A stretch of DNA of 64,000 bases from Vibrio gigantis (GCF_024347515.1 NZ_AP025492.1:1364001-1428000); one strand, 5' to 3'; positions 8,238 to 18,522 are shown, numbered from the stretch's first letter. Notes: a model not told the origin generated them from the letters alone. Numbers and translations: made by a program.

Positions 8238-9956
8238 ATGGAACTCGCATCGGCCCTAGAAAAGAAACTAAAGCGCCAAATAGCGGCTAGGAAAGCGGCT
8301 GAAGCATTATTGGAGCAAAAAAGCCTTGAGCTGTTTGAAGCCAACCAACAGCTTGAACTTGCGCTGCGTCAGCTAGAAAAGCGTTCCAACGCAAATATAC
8401 GTCGTATTGAGTTTCAGGAGCAAATTGACAATCTATTGATAGACTTTGGCCGCGCGTTTCTTCGGAATGATCTGGATGATGTGATGCTGTCAGAGCTGAC
8501 CACTAACGTGACTAACAGTTACCTTATTGAAACGAGCCGCTTGATATTACCTTCAAAACTGCTCCCACAACTTCAAACTTACGATTATGGTGACGCATCT
8601 ATCGGTGATTTCGACCAAGAAATCGAGGAAACTCAATGGAAAGGAGAGCTGTTAACGGTCCCTCTTGAAGTCGAGAAGGTTATTGTTGGGGTACTCATCG
8701 TTAAAGCAAACCTATCCGACCAAGATGTTGAATTTATCGAGAGCCAGCTGTTATTGGTAACGGACCTTATCTGCAGTGCAATCACTCATCAGTTAGCCAT
8801 TAACCGAAACATTGAGTCCCGTAAGAGAGCGGAGGAGTCAGAACGAGCCACGCGCGATTTTGTGGCGATGATTAATCACGAACTAAGGACCCCACTTAAT
8901 GGCTTACTCGGTAGTGCAGAGTTGATCAGTGACACACAACTGAGCAGCTCTCAACGTGAGATAGTGAATAACCTTAGCCAATCTGGAGAGTTCCTTAGAA
9001 CCATTATTAATGACCTACTGGATTACAGTAAAATAAATGCTGGTATGTTGGAGCTTATCCCGAAAAAATTTGCGCTCTATGATTTAAGGAACACGATTGA
9101 AAGTATCTTCGTCAATCGTGCGAGAGAGAAGCAGCTTGAGTTTAACATTTGTGTCGCGCCTAACGTCCCTTCTTATTTTATTGGTGACTTAGAACGTATC
9201 ACTCAACTGTTTGTAAACTTAATCGGTAATGCGATTAAGTTTACTGAAGAGGGGCATGTGAATGTCGATATCGAATGGGAGAAAGACCATTTCGTTTTCT
9301 CTGTCGAAGATACCGGCGTAGGGATTGCTAAGTCCGCTCATAAAACACTGTTCGAACCTTTTACACAAGCTGATAATTCAAGTAGTCGAAACTACGAAGG
9401 CACAGGGCTAGGTTTAGCTATATGTCGTAAGTTGGTTGCGTTGATGAATGGAGACATTGGAGTGACTAGTGTTGTCGATTCCGGAACTACATTTACCATC
9501 TCAGTACCTCTTCAAATTGTTGATGTACCGGCAGAGAGCGATAGTATAGCTAAAGGGTTTGAATCTGAGATCGAATTGTCATTGCTTAAAGTGTTGGTGG
9601 TGGATGATATAAAGATGAACCAGATCATCATCCAACAAATGCTACGTAAATTCGAGATAGAACCAGCCATCGCTAGCAATGGCGTTGAAGGGGTAGAATT
9701 CGCGTCAAACACGGAGTATGACATTGTGTTTATGGATTGCAGAATGCCGCTTATGGATGGCTTTGAAGCAACCGAGAGGCTAAGAGAGAAAGGTTATTCT
9801 AAATCTATCGTAGCGCTGACGGCTGGTACTACGTTAGAGGAGCGCGAACGTTGTATTCGTTGTGGAATGAATGACATTCTAAGTAAGCCTTACACGGCTA
9901 ATGACCTAAAAGAGATCCTCAAAAAGTGGGCTGTTATTCCTGCTAGTGCGACTTAG
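8238..9956 (+). CDS. H-NOX-associated hybrid histidine kinase (HqsK/HnoK type)
   Basis: Cytosolic hybrid kinase of 572 aa. Order: N-terminal coiled coil (about 1-65), GAF-like region (about 70-185), HisKA with phospho-His214 in NHELRTPLNG, HATPase_c (N box NAIKF near 331, DTGVGIA near 358, GTGLGLAI near 388), then a receiver domain with VVDD near 454, phospho-Asp500 (MDCRMPLMDG) and Lys550. There are no TM segments, consistent with sensing through the adjacent soluble H-NOX. The attached receiver matches V. harveyi HqsK, which passes phosphate to LuxU. The ATG at 8238 is one base past the H-NOX stop, so the two are translated together. Output partner is not in the window. Confidence 0.93.
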   Translation: MELASALEKKLKRQIAARKAAEALLEQKSLELFEANQQLELALRQLEKRSNANIRRIEFQEQIDNLLIDFGRAFLRNDLDDVMLSELTTNVTNSYLIETSRLILPSKLLPQLQTYDYGDASIGDFDQEIEETQWKGELLTVPLEVEKVIVGVLIVKANLSDQDVEFIESQLLLVTDLICSAITHQLAINRNIESRKRAEESERATRDFVAMINHELRTPLNGLLGSAELISDTQLSSSQREIVNNLSQSGEFLRTIINDLLDYSKINAGMLELIPKKFALYDLRNTIESIFVNRAREKQLEFNICVAPNVPSYFIGDLERITQLFVNLIGNAIKFTEEGHVNVDIEWEKDHFVFSVEDTGVGIAKSAHKTLFEPFTQADNSSSRNYEGTGLGLAICRKLVALMNGDIGVTSVVDSGTTFTISVPLQIVDVPAESDSIAKGFESEIELSLLKVLVVDDIKMNQIIIQQMLRKFEIEPAIASNGVEGVEFASNTEYDIVFMDCRMPLMDGFEATERLREKGYSKSIVALTAGTTLEERERCIRCGMNDILSKPYTANDLKEILKKWAVIPASAT

Positions 9957-10001
9957 GAAAGCATTGACCGTCAGTGGTAGTTTATGAGTCTAGAAAATTA
10001 A

Positions 10002-10036
10002 AAAGCCGAAGTGATCATCTCGATGACTTCGGCTTT
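10002..10036. terminator. Bidirectional terminator between hqsK-like gene and pabB
   Basis: An 11-bp stem (10002-10012 with 10026-10036) is T-rich on the right and A-rich on the left. It can serve the + strand kinase and the minus-strand pabB. Confidence 0.85.
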
Positions 10037-10100
10037 CTTTATTCTGTTCGCTTATTGCAATATTGTCAGTAAATTACGCTAGCAGTTAAATAGCGTCGGT

Positions 10101-11474
10101 TTAGCAGCCTTCTAGAACGGGAAGGATGCGACTCAGCTTATCCAGTGTTTCTTGGTATTCAGCAGCACAATCACTATCAAATACCACACCACCGCCAGCC
10201 CAAGCATAAAGCGAGTTGTTCTCTGCGACTAATGTACGAATGGTAATGCTAGTGTCCATTCTGCCATTTCGGCTGATGTAGCCAATACTGCCGCAGTATG
10301 CTGAACGGCGATGTGGTTCTAACTCTTCAATGATCTGCATAGCACGAACTTTTGGTGCACCAGTAATCGAACCTCCGGGGAAACAAGCTCGTAATAGGTC
10401 AGTTGCTGAATATTGATCATCCAGGTCTGCTCGTATGGTGCTTACTAAGTGGTGCACGGCAGGGAAGCTTTCAATATCGAACAACTTTGGTACATGAACT
10501 GTGCCCGGTGTTGCCACTCGGCCAATGTCATTACGAAGTAGATCGACGATCATCAAATTCTCCGCCTGATCTTTATCGGCGCTTGCTAGGTCTTGCGCAT
10601 TGGCATCATCAATTACGTGGTCATCAGAACGAGGACGAGTTCCTTTGATTGGTTTGGTTTCAATCACGTTGTCTTTAAGTTCTAAGAAACGTTCTGGCGA
10701 AACACTGATGATTGCGCAGTCGGCCAAGCGTATGAATCCAGAAAAGGGCGCTGAGTTGTACTGCTCTAATTTTTCATAGGCCAGCCATTCGCTACCTTGG
10801 TATTTGGCATTGAAGCGCTGTGCCAAGTTAATCTGATAGCAGTCACCCGATAACAGATACTCTTGAACACTATCGAACTTGGTCGCGTAGCTCTGTTCGC
10901 TCATGTTCGATTGCCACGGTGTGGTTAGGCGAAATTCTTCTGTTTGAGATTTATCTTTCTGTTCAGATAACCAGTTCCAGTGAGCCTCGATGTTCTGTCC
11001 AACCACACACGCTTTCTTGAGCTTGTGATCAACCACGATTGCCCACTCATACAAACCAACTGCCATTTCGGGCGCTTCAATATCCCGTTTTGCGAGTGAA
11101 GGGAGTGCCTCGACTCTACGCCCTAAATCATAACTAAAGTAGCCCAATGCGCCACCAACGAATGGCAATTCAGGATGGTCTTTGATTGCAGGTAGTAATT
11201 GCTGCTGATATTGGTCGAGTAGTTCGAAAGGATCAGACTCTGAAACCTCGCACGTCTCGTTAACATTAACGGTCGTTTTTACACCGATTGTCTCGAAGAT
11301 GGCGATGGGTTGAGCAACTAAAATATCGTATCGACTATCAACGTGGCTTTCTGAAGCAGAGCGTAATAGCATTGCCCACGGCAGGTTTTCGATATGGGAA
11401 AACAGCTGTTTAGCTAAAGTTGATTGATATTCAAGCGGCTTGATTTGGATAGAGCGAAATTCGTTGTTATTCAT
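10101..11474 (-). CDS. pabB: Aminodeoxychorismate synthase component I
   Basis: Cytosolic enzyme of folate synthesis that, with the PabA glutamine amidotransferase, converts chorismate to 4-amino-4-deoxychorismate. The chorismate-binding C-terminal half is intact: PIKGTRPRS, NLMIVDLLRNDIGRV, FPGGSITGAPKVRAM and YCGSIGYI. PIKGT, with its catalytic Lys, distinguishes PabB from TrpE. From the ATG at 11474 it is 457 aa, near the E. coli length of 453. The frame extends to a TTG at 11492, but neither start has a clear ribosome site. It stands alone, divergent from fumarase. Confidence 0.94.
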   Translation of the reverse strand: MNNNEFRSIQIKPLEYQSTLAKQLFSHIENLPWAMLLRSASESHVDSRYDILVAQPIAIFETIGVKTTVNVNETCEVSESDPFELLDQYQQQLLPAIKDHPELPFVGGALGYFSYDLGRRVEALPSLAKRDIEAPEMAVGLYEWAIVVDHKLKKACVVGQNIEAHWNWLSEQKDKSQTEEFRLTTPWQSNMSEQSYATKFDSVQEYLLSGDCYQINLAQRFNAKYQGSEWLAYEKLEQYNSAPFSGFIRLADCAIISVSPERFLELKDNVIETKPIKGTRPRSDDHVIDDANAQDLASADKDQAENLMIVDLLRNDIGRVATPGTVHVPKLFDIESFPAVHHLVSTIRADLDDQYSATDLLRACFPGGSITGAPKVRAMQIIEELEPHRRSAYCGSIGYISRNGRMDTSITIRTLVAENNSLYAWAGGGVVFDSDCAAEYQETLDKLSRILPVLEGC

Positions 11475-11728
11475 TTGTTTAATTTGTGACAAAGAGTTCG
11501 ATCACTGCATGGCGTGTGAGAGGAAGCAAGAGTATCATAAATTGAAAATAAAATGGGTTCTTGATTAGAACGGAGTAATCCAAGTGGTTTAGTTTAAAGC
11601 TATGCAAGCGATTGCTAAAGCAACTAAATACAGCTCAACACAATAAAAAGCTAAACCCACTAATTCGATTTGGCATATATAGCCAAGCTGTGAACCCACA
11701 TGGAACCAGAACAATAAAGAGGCATGCA

Positions 11729-13246
11729 ATGACGGTTATTCGTAAGCAAGATGTGATCAGCAGTGTCGCTGACGCACTTCAGTACATTTCTTATTATCAC
11801 CCTTTAGACTTTGTCCAAGCCCTAGAAAAAGCGTACGAGAAAGAAGAGAGCCAAGCAGCAAAAGATGCGATCGCTCAGATTCTTATTAACTCGCGTATGT
11901 CTGCGGAAGGCCATCGTCCAATTTGTCAGGATACGGGTATTGTTACTTGTTTCGTGAACATCGGTATGGATGTTAGGTGGGAAACGGATCAGACAGTACA
12001 ACAAATGGTTGATGAAGGTGTTCGTCAAGCTTACAACAACCCAGATAACCCATTGCGTGCATCTGTCCTAATGGACCCTGCAGGTAAGCGTATTAATACA
12101 AAAGACAACACACCAGCGGTTGTCCACATTAATATGGTTCCAGGCGACAAAGTTGAAATTCAAATCGCGGCGAAGGGCGGCGGTTCTGAGAACAAAACGA
12201 AGATGGTTATGCTGAACCCTTCTGATGATATTGCAGAGTGGGTAGAGAAGACGCTCCCAACAATGGGTGCGGGCTGGTGTCCACCGGGTATGCTAGGTAT
12301 AGGCATCGGCGGTACGGCTGAGAAAGCAGCAGTGCTGGCAAAAGAATCTCTGATGGAACACATCGATATTCAAGAGCTTATTGAGAAAGGCCCTGAGAAC
12401 GCAGAAGAAGAGCTTCGTCTTGATATCTTCAACCGTGTAAACAAGCTAGGTATTGGTGCGCAAGGTCTAGGTGGCCTAACAACGGTTGTTGACGTAAAAA
12501 TCAAAACAGCACCAACACACGCAGCTTCTAAGCCAGTATGTTTAATCCCAAACTGTGCAGCGACACGCCACGTTCACTTCACGCTAGACGGCAGCGGCCC
12601 AGCAGAGCTAACGCCACCTAAGTTAGAAGAATGGCCAGACATCACTTGGGAAGCGGGCGCTAATACACGTCGTGTGAACCTTGATGAAGTGACTAAAGAA
12701 GACGTACAAGAGTGGAAGACCGGCGAAACGGTTCTTCTGTCAGGTAAGATCTTAACCGGTCGTGATGCTGCTCATAAACGTATTCAAGGCATGCTAGAAA
12801 GCGGCGAAGGCTTACCAGCGGGCGTTGATTTCAAAGGCAAGTTCATTTACTACGTAGGTCCTGTGGATGCAGTAGGTGACGAAGCGGTGGGTCCTGCGGG
12901 TCCAACAACGTCAACACGTATGGATAAGTTTACTGACATGATGCTGAACGAAACTGGCATTATGGGCATGATCGGTAAAGCGGAACGTGGCCCTGCAACG
13001 GTTGAATCAATCAAAGAGCACAAAGCGGTTTACTTGATGGCGGTAGGCGGTGCTGCTTATTTAGTCGCGAAAGCAATTAAAAAAGCACGCGTTGTTGCGT
13101 TTGAAGACTTAGGTATGGAAGCCATTTACGAGTTTGAAGTTGAAGATATGCCAGTAACGGTAGCGGTTGACTCAAACGGCGTGAACGCACACCAGATCGG
13201 CCCTGACACGTGGAAAGTGAAAATTGCTGAAGCTGAAAAAGCGTAA
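11729..13246 (+). CDS. Class I fumarate hydratase (iron-sulfur)
   Basis: Cytosolic [4Fe-4S] fumarase of 505 aa, interconverting fumarate and malate in the TCA cycle. The N-terminal catalytic region has GHRPICQDTGIVTCF and KGGGSENKT, and the C-terminal beta domain has the TSTRMDKF and GKAERGPA segments typical of FumA/FumB-like enzymes. The open frame begins at 11612, but the ATG at 11729 has an AAAGAGG ribosome site just upstream, and the family N-terminus (TVIRKQD) begins there. A strong hairpin follows the stop. No neighbouring TCA genes are present. Confidence 0.95.
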   Translation: MTVIRKQDVISSVADALQYISYYHPLDFVQALEKAYEKEESQAAKDAIAQILINSRMSAEGHRPICQDTGIVTCFVNIGMDVRWETDQTVQQMVDEGVRQAYNNPDNPLRASVLMDPAGKRINTKDNTPAVVHINMVPGDKVEIQIAAKGGGSENKTKMVMLNPSDDIAEWVEKTLPTMGAGWCPPGMLGIGIGGTAEKAAVLAKESLMEHIDIQELIEKGPENAEEELRLDIFNRVNKLGIGAQGLGGLTTVVDVKIKTAPTHAASKPVCLIPNCAATRHVHFTLDGSGPAELTPPKLEEWPDITWEAGANTRRVNLDEVTKEDVQEWKTGETVLLSGKILTGRDAAHKRIQGMLESGEGLPAGVDFKGKFIYYVGPVDAVGDEAVGPAGPTTSTRMDKFTDMMLNETGIMGMIGKAERGPATVESIKEHKAVYLMAVGGAAYLVAKAIKKARVVAFEDLGMEAIYEFEVEDMPVTVAVDSNGVNAHQIGPDTWKVKIAEAEKA

Positions 13247-13320
13247 TTAACCGAAGCAAAAAAATTGTAATTGATGCTAACTTCTGCGTTTGAATTGCGA
13301 TTTTTGACAGAAAGTTAAAG

Positions 13321-13350
13321 ACAAAAGTGCAGCATTATCTGCACTTTTGT
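13321..13350 (+). terminator. Terminator after fumarase
   Basis: A 12-bp perfect stem (13321-13332 with 13339-13350) has a six-base loop. The T run is short (TTTTG), so termination strength is uncertain. Confidence 0.7.
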
Positions 13351-13410
13351 CATATTATCAATGATATAGTGATAAACACATAGTTTGATATAAGAACATA
13401 GGAGAGAGGA

Positions 13411-13596
13411 ATGCCTCGTTTTATTCAGATCCTACAGATTATCTTGGCAGTGGTGATTGGTGCTTTTGTTGGTTACGATCTGATCTTGAAAGGGATTAGT
13501 ATCTTTGATAATAAATACGTGACGATTACTTGTGCGCTTTGGCTAATTGCAGAGATTGCCCTGTTTGTTATCTACAAGTTGATTGAAGACGATTAA
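13411..13596 (+). CDS. Small inner-membrane protein of unknown function
   Basis: A 61-aa protein with two hydrophobic segments (about residues 5-25 and 38-56) separated by a short polar loop, ending in an acidic tail. A strong GGAGAGAGG ribosome site precedes the ATG at 13411, and a clear terminator follows, so it is very probably a real monocistronic gene. I do not recognise the family and assign no function. Confidence 0.8.
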   Translation: MPRFIQILQIILAVVIGAFVGYDLILKGISIFDNKYVTITCALWLIAEIALFVIYKLIEDD

Positions 13597-13621
13597 AAGT
13601 CGGGTACCGTATAAAAATTCT

Positions 13622-13656
13622 AAAGCCCCTGATTATGAATGTAGTCAGGGGCTTTT
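13622..13656 (+). terminator. Terminator after the 61-aa membrane protein
   Basis: An 11-bp stem (13622-13632 with 13645-13655) with a 12-base loop and a TTTT end. Confidence 0.85.
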
Positions 13657-13807
13657 ATTCATCTAGCATTAAGAATGTGTATTGCATACTTACCACTAGT
13701 TAGCAAAAGAACAAGCAAAAGCATACAAACTATCCCGACAGGGAAAGAACATAGGCTACCTCTCTATTATCATAATCAGCTAGCCTAATTATCATGGAGT
13801 CGTTCAA

Positions 13808-15181
13808 ATGAAACACCTAACTCAAGAAATGAGTGACTTTATAAGCAGAGGAACGGATTCTCATATTCGAGTAGCGGTCACGGGGCTTTCTCGTGCGGGT
13901 AAGACAGCATTCATTACTTCGCTGGTCAATCAGCTTCTTCATACGTCTACCCATAAAAATCTACCACTGCTTGCATCGGCCAGAGATGGAAGAATTATTG
14001 GTGCAAAACGGATCCCTCAACACAACATGATGATTCCACGTTTCTCATATGATGAAGCGATGGAGTCGTTAAATGCACAGCCACCAGAATGGCCTGTGCC
14101 AACGCGTGATGTCAGTGAGATTCGTCTAGCCATCAAATATAAGCCAGCGAAGGGCGCAAAAAAACTACTGAGTAAAAACAGCACCCTTTATCTCGATATT
14201 GTTGATTACCCGGGTGAATGGCTGCTTGATTTACCCTTACTGGATATGGATTTTGAAACCTGGAGTCAGTCTCAATTCGCTGCGTTGAAAGGTGATAGAG
14301 AAACCTACTCGCAAGAGTGGAACGTAATGCGTGGTGATATCGACTTGCTAGCAGAAGCGGACGAAAAGAAACTGGTTACCATTGCTGAGAGTTACACTCA
14401 ATACCTTCATACTTGTAAAAGTAACGGACTGCACTGGGTACAACCGGGTCGATTCGTATTGCCGGGTGAGTTAGAAGGCGCACCTGTGTTGCAGTTTTTC
14501 CCCTGCGCAGCACCAGAAGGTAAATCCTCAAAAACAAGTAACTATGCGGTGCTGAAAGCGCGTTATGAAGAGTACCAACAGAAAGTTGTTAAAGCGTTCT
14601 ACAAGAATCATTTCTCAACCTTCGACAGACAAATTGTGTTGGTGGATTGCTTGCAGCCACTCAATGCGGGTTATGACTCTTTCATGGACATGCGTGGTGC
14701 ACTTGAACAGTTATTGAAGAGCTTTAAATACGGACGAAGCAATATCTTAAGACGACTGTTTGCACCGAAGATCGACAAGATCTTGTTTGCAGCCACCAAG
14801 GCCGACCACGTGACACCGGATCAACATCCAAATCTGGTGTCACTGTTGCAACAGATGGTGCATCCAGCTTGGCAACAGGCGGCGTTTGAACACATTGATA
14901 TGAGTTGTATGAGTATCGCGTCTATTCAAGCGACTAGCGCAGGTTATATCTCGTCAGGTTCAGACAATGTCCCAGCACTGCAAGGTGTAACTTTGGATAA
15001 TGTCCCTCAAACCATGTATCCGGGAGAGGTGCCGCGTAAGTTACCCAATAAACAGTATTGGGAAACCAACCAGTTTGATTTCACGAGCTTTAGGCCGATG
15101 GAACAACATTCCGATGAGCCTTGCCAACATCTAAGAGTCGACAAGGTTTTAGAGTATCTCATTGGCGACAAGTTAAAGTAA
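13808..15181 (+). CDS. ycjX: YcjX-family P-loop NTPase
   Basis: Soluble P-loop NTPase of 457 aa from the YcjX/DUF463 family, associated with envelope stress (phage-shock) loci in enterobacteria. The Walker A motif is GLSRAGKT (about residues 26-33), and a [16 protein letters not shown] segment (about residue 135) acts as a switch-like region. The ATG at 13808 has an ATGGAG ribosome site. It is followed after 14 bases by ycjF and then tyrR, the same order as in E. coli. The precise cellular role is unknown. Confidence 0.93.
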   Translation: MKHLTQEMSDFISRGTDSHIRVAVTGLSRAGKTAFITSLVNQLLHTSTHKNLPLLASARDGRIIGAKRIPQHNMMIPRFSYDEAMESLNAQPPEWPVPTRDVSEIRLAIKYKPAKGAKKLLSKNSTLYLDIVDYPGEWLLDLPLLDMDFETWSQSQFAALKGDRETYSQEWNVMRGDIDLLAEADEKKLVTIAESYTQYLHTCKSNGLHWVQPGRFVLPGELEGAPVLQFFPCAAPEGKSSKTSNYAVLKARYEEYQQKVVKAFYKNHFSTFDRQIVLVDCLQPLNAGYDSFMDMRGALEQLLKSFKYGRSNILRRLFAPKIDKILFAATKADHVTPDQHPNLVSLLQQMVHPAWQQAAFEHIDMSCMSIASIQATSAGYISSGSDNVPALQGVTLDNVPQTMYPGEVPRKLPNKQYWETNQFDFTSFRPMEQHSDEPCQHLRVDKVLEYLIGDKLK

Positions 15182-15195
15182 TTGAGGCAATCAAA

Positions 15196-16248
15196 ATGAG
15201 TGAATTAAAAACGAAACAGGTCTTTGATGAACCATTGAAGACCTCATTTGATGAGCAAGATCATAATGAAACCAGCCCGGATTTAGGCGCTCAACAGCTC
15301 TTCACAGAACAAGAAAAATTTGTACCCGTCGCACCGCAAGTGGAAACCGATCTTGATGGTGAAGCTGAGCTGCAATTGGAACAAGTGATTCGACCGAGTA
15401 AAAAGAAGAAGTGGTTTGGAACTGGCTTGTTAGTTGCCTTTTCTGGCCTAGTTGGATGGCAAGCCATTGATTCGGTCATCACTGCGATTCAAACTGCCGA
15501 TTGGCTTGCGTTAGGTTGGGCCGGCTTTATTGCTGCGATTGCGTCATTGGGTTTAGGCGCAATAGGCAAAGAGCTGTGGAAACTGCGCTCTCTGAAAGAT
15601 CACTTCAGTGTGCAAGAACAGAGTGAAGAGCTACTACAGAGCCAAAGTGTCGGCAAGGGTAAAGCGTTCTGTGAAAACATCGCAAAGCAGGGCGGCATTA
15701 TTGCTGAGTCACCTTCGTACGATAAATGGCGAAACAGCATCAACCCAGCACACAGCGATGCAGAAGTGTTGGATATGTACGATGCTCTGGTTGTCGCCCA
15801 ACAAGACAAAGTGGCGACTCAAATTGTGACTAAGTTTTCAACCGAATCGGCTGCTTTGGTGGCTGTGAGCCCGTTAGCTGCTGCGGATATGTTGCTGGTG
15901 GCGTGGCGTAATTTCACCATGATAGATAAGCTTGCTGATGTGTATGGCATTGAGCTTGGCTACTGGTCTCGCATTAAGCTGTTTAAACTGGTGTTAATCA
16001 ATATGGCAGCAGCGGGTGCCAGCGAACTCGCGATTGATGCAAGTATGGACCTTGTCTCGATGGACTTAGCTGGTAAAGTCTCAGCTCGAGCAGGCCAGGG
16101 GCTAGGTGTCGGTATCCTCACTGCGAGACTCGGTTTAAAAGCCATGACATTGCTGCGCCCTTTGCCTTGGCACAACGAGCGCAAAGTAAAACTGGCAGAC
16201 CTCCGTAAAGCAGTCCTTTCTGAAATAAAGCGTATTACTCTCAAATAA
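15196..16248 (+). CDS. ycjF: YcjF-family inner-membrane protein (DUF697/TIGR01620)
   Basis: A 350-aa inner-membrane protein with an acidic soluble N-terminal third, two adjacent hydrophobic segments (about residues 73-115), and a C-terminal DUF697 region rich in Ala/Gly (about 190-320). The frame is open from 15121, but the ATG at 15196 has a TTGAGG ribosome site and matches the family. It is co-transcribed with ycjX, to which it is probably functionally tied. A perfect palindrome that includes a TyrR-type box lies just after it. Confidence 0.92.
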   Translation: MSELKTKQVFDEPLKTSFDEQDHNETSPDLGAQQLFTEQEKFVPVAPQVETDLDGEAELQLEQVIRPSKKKKWFGTGLLVAFSGLVGWQAIDSVITAIQTADWLALGWAGFIAAIASLGLGAIGKELWKLRSLKDHFSVQEQSEELLQSQSVGKGKAFCENIAKQGGIIAESPSYDKWRNSINPAHSDAEVLDMYDALVVAQQDKVATQIVTKFSTESAALVAVSPLAAADMLLVAWRNFTMIDKLADVYGIELGYWSRIKLFKLVLINMAAAGASELAIDASMDLVSMDLAGKVSARAGQGLGVGILTARLGLKAMTLLRPLPWHNERKVKLADLRKAVLSEIKRITLK

Positions 16249-16271
16249 AGCATAGGAAGCTCAATAGTTTG

Positions 16272-16305
16272 AGAAGAAGAGTAAACATATGTTTACTCTT
16301 CTTCT
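16272..16305. promoter_or_regulatory. 34-nt perfect palindrome containing a TyrR box, upstream of tyrR
   Basis: A perfect 17+17 inverted repeat centred between 16288 and 16289. Its middle, GTAAA-CATATG-TTTAC (16281-16296), matches the TyrR box TGTAAA-N6-TTTACA, including the required G and C 14 bases apart. It lies about 70 bases before the tyrR start, so tyrR autoregulation is likely. The same repeat can fold as a hairpin after ycjF and reduce readthrough. Confidence 0.75.
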
Positions 16306-16371
16306 TGACTGAACTCAGACCTTAATCCACACTACTGTCAACTTATCCTGACACCTATAATAGGACTATTT

Positions 16372-17916
16372 GTGCGTCTTGAAGTATTGTGTGAAGACAG
16401 ACTCGGCTTAACGCGTGAGTTGCTCGATATCTTGGCCTCAAAAAGCATTGATTTAAGAGGAATCGAAATTGATGTTAAAGGCATTATTTACCTAAACTGC
16501 CCTGATATCGATTTTGACGCTTTTAGTGAACTTATGGCTGAAATTCGCCGAATTTCAGGTGTAAAGGATGTACGTAAGATCCAATTTATGCCAAGCGAAA
16601 GGCATAACACAGAGCTGATTGCTCTGCTGGCAAACCTACCTGACCCTGTGATAGCGATTGACCTTAAAGGCTCCGTCGATATGGCAAACCACGCTGCATT
16701 GAACCTCTTCAACAAGCAAGAAGACGAAGTCATCGGTGAACCGCTAGCGACGTTCGTCCCTAGCTTTAACTTTGCTCGTTGGATCGAAGGTGAAGTAACA
16801 CGCCACCGTGAAGTTGTTGTGTTGGATGGCTTGGACTTCTCTATTGAAATCCTACCGATCTACCTTGGTGGTGATGTGAATGAAGCGGTATTGGCAAGCG
16901 CAGTAATGACGATTCGTTCTTGTAACCAAGAGATGAATACGCCAGACGCAATCCCTGAACAGAACAACTTAGGTTTTGAACACTTTGTTGGTGTTTCTAA
17001 TCGCCATAAAGCGTTAATCAGCCAAGCTAAGAAACTGGCGATGCTGGATCAGCCTTTGCTGATTGAGGGTGATACAGGTACAGGTAAAGAGATGTTGGCG
17101 AAAGCGTGTCATAACCGCTCGAACCGCTCATCTTTCCCATTCTTGATTCTGAGCTGTGCATCGATGCCTGATGACGTAGCGGAAACCGAGCTGTTTGGTC
17201 ACGCCCCGGGTTCATTCAACCATGAGCAAGGACATAAAGGTATTTTCGAGCAAGCGAATGGCGGTACCGTATTCTTAGATGAAATTGGCGAAATGAGCCC
17301 GCATCTACAAATCAAACTGCTGCGTTTCTTGCAAGATGGTTCATTCCGTCGTGTTGGTGAAGAAGAAGAGATGCACGCTGATGTTCGTATTATTGCATCA
17401 ACGCGTCATCGTCTTTCTGAATTAGCAGACTCGGGTTCGTTCCGTGAAGATTTGTTCTATCGCTTGAATGTACTGACTTTGTCTATTCCAGCATTGCGTG
17501 AACGATCTAACGACGTAGCGCCGCTGTTGGAACTGTTCGTTGCGAAATACGCGCAACAGTTAGGCATGTTAAAACCAAAACTGACTCAAGAGTTAATTGA
17601 CCAGCTTGGTAATTACCAATGGCCGGGCAACATTCGTCAGTTAGATAACATGGTTCTACGTGCACTAACAGAGTTAGATTCAGACACGCTAACGGTTGAG
17701 CAATTCCACTTACCACAGCTTGAAACCATGACAGCAGGAATGGCGAATCTAAGCTTAGATGGTTCTCTGGATGAGATCATGAAAGACTATGAATCTCAGA
17801 TTTTAGAGAAGCTTTACCAGTCGTTCCCATCAAGCCGTAAGCTTGCAAAACGTTTGAATGTTTCTCACACCTCAATTGCCAACAAACTGCGCGATTACGG
17901 TATTAGAAAGAACTGA
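16372..17916 (+). CDS. tyrR: Transcriptional regulator of aromatic amino acid metabolism TyrR
   Basis: DNA-binding regulator of 514 aa that senses Tyr/Phe/Trp and ATP. Order: ACT domain (about 1-70), PAS (about 78-190), AAA+ domain (about 205-430, Walker A EGDTGTGKE, Walker B FLDEIGEM), and a C-terminal helix-turn-helix (SRKLAKRLNVSHTSIANKL). Where sigma-54 activators have GAFTGA, this protein reads GSFNHE, as expected for TyrR, which works with sigma-70. The start is GTG at 16372 with AGGA upstream. A TyrR-type palindrome lies before it. The tyrP-like permease at 2.4 kb is a natural target, though no box was found there. Confidence 0.96.
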   Translation: MRLEVLCEDRLGLTRELLDILASKSIDLRGIEIDVKGIIYLNCPDIDFDAFSELMAEIRRISGVKDVRKIQFMPSERHNTELIALLANLPDPVIAIDLKGSVDMANHAALNLFNKQEDEVIGEPLATFVPSFNFARWIEGEVTRHREVVVLDGLDFSIEILPIYLGGDVNEAVLASAVMTIRSCNQEMNTPDAIPEQNNLGFEHFVGVSNRHKALISQAKKLAMLDQPLLIEGDTGTGKEMLAKACHNRSNRSSFPFLILSCASMPDDVAETELFGHAPGSFNHEQGHKGIFEQANGGTVFLDEIGEMSPHLQIKLLRFLQDGSFRRVGEEEEMHADVRIIASTRHRLSELADSGSFREDLFYRLNVLTLSIPALRERSNDVAPLLELFVAKYAQQLGMLKPKLTQELIDQLGNYQWPGNIRQLDNMVLRALTELDSDTLTVEQFHLPQLETMTAGMANLSLDGSLDEIMKDYESQILEKLYQSFPSSRKLAKRLNVSHTSIANKLRDYGIRKN

Positions 17917-17934
17917 TCGAATAAGAACAAGATT

Positions 17935-18522
17935 ATGGAAGATTTGAGCACACCAGAACGCATTTATAAGCGCGATGGAAACCTGATTCTACGCACCGCT
18001 GAGATAGACGATGCGAACATGATCAGCGAGTACTTTCAAACTAACCGAGAGTACCTTAAGCCTTGGGAACCGATTCGCGAAGATGAGTTTTTTGATAGAA
18101 CAGGCTGGGCGCAGCGCCTAATTAAGCTCAATGAGCTTCATAAAATGGGACTCGGCTACTACTGTTTATTGATTAATGCAGACTCTAACGAAATGTTAGG
18201 GACAATCTCGTTCAGTAATTTGTCCCGTTTCCCGTTCTACGCGTGTAACGTTGGTTACTCACTCGCAGAGCGCGCTCAGGGCCACGGTTACATGCGCAGA
18301 GGTTTGAGCATGGCGAAGGACTACATGTTTGATGTGCAGAACATGCACCGCTTAATGGCGGGCTATATGCCTCACAATGAGCGAAGTGCTGGCGTGTTGG
18401 AACATCTTGGTTTTGTTCGCGAAGGTTTTGCCAAAGACTACCTACAGATTAACGGTAAATGGGAAGACCATATACTGACCGCGTTAGTTAACCCAAACTG
18501 GGAAGACAAACGTAATGTTTAA
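17935..18522 (+). CDS. rimJ: Ribosomal-protein alanine N-acetyltransferase RimJ-like (GNAT)
   Basis: GNAT acetyltransferase of 195 aa. It aligns by eye along its length with E. coli RimJ (N-acetylation of ribosomal protein S5): NREYLKPWEPIR near residue 40, RAQGHGYMRRGL as the acetyl-CoA loop, HRLMAGYMPHNERSAGVLEHLGF and GFAKDYLQINGKWEDHILTAL near the end. The ATG at 17935 lies 18 bases after the tyrR stop, so it may be read through from tyrR. The ribosome site is weak. Confidence 0.9.
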   Translation: MEDLSTPERIYKRDGNLILRTAEIDDANMISEYFQTNREYLKPWEPIREDEFFDRTGWAQRLIKLNELHKMGLGYYCLLINADSNEMLGTISFSNLSRFPFYACNVGYSLAERAQGHGYMRRGLSMAKDYMFDVQNMHRLMAGYMPHNERSAGVLEHLGFVREGFAKDYLQINGKWEDHILTALVNPNWEDKRNV

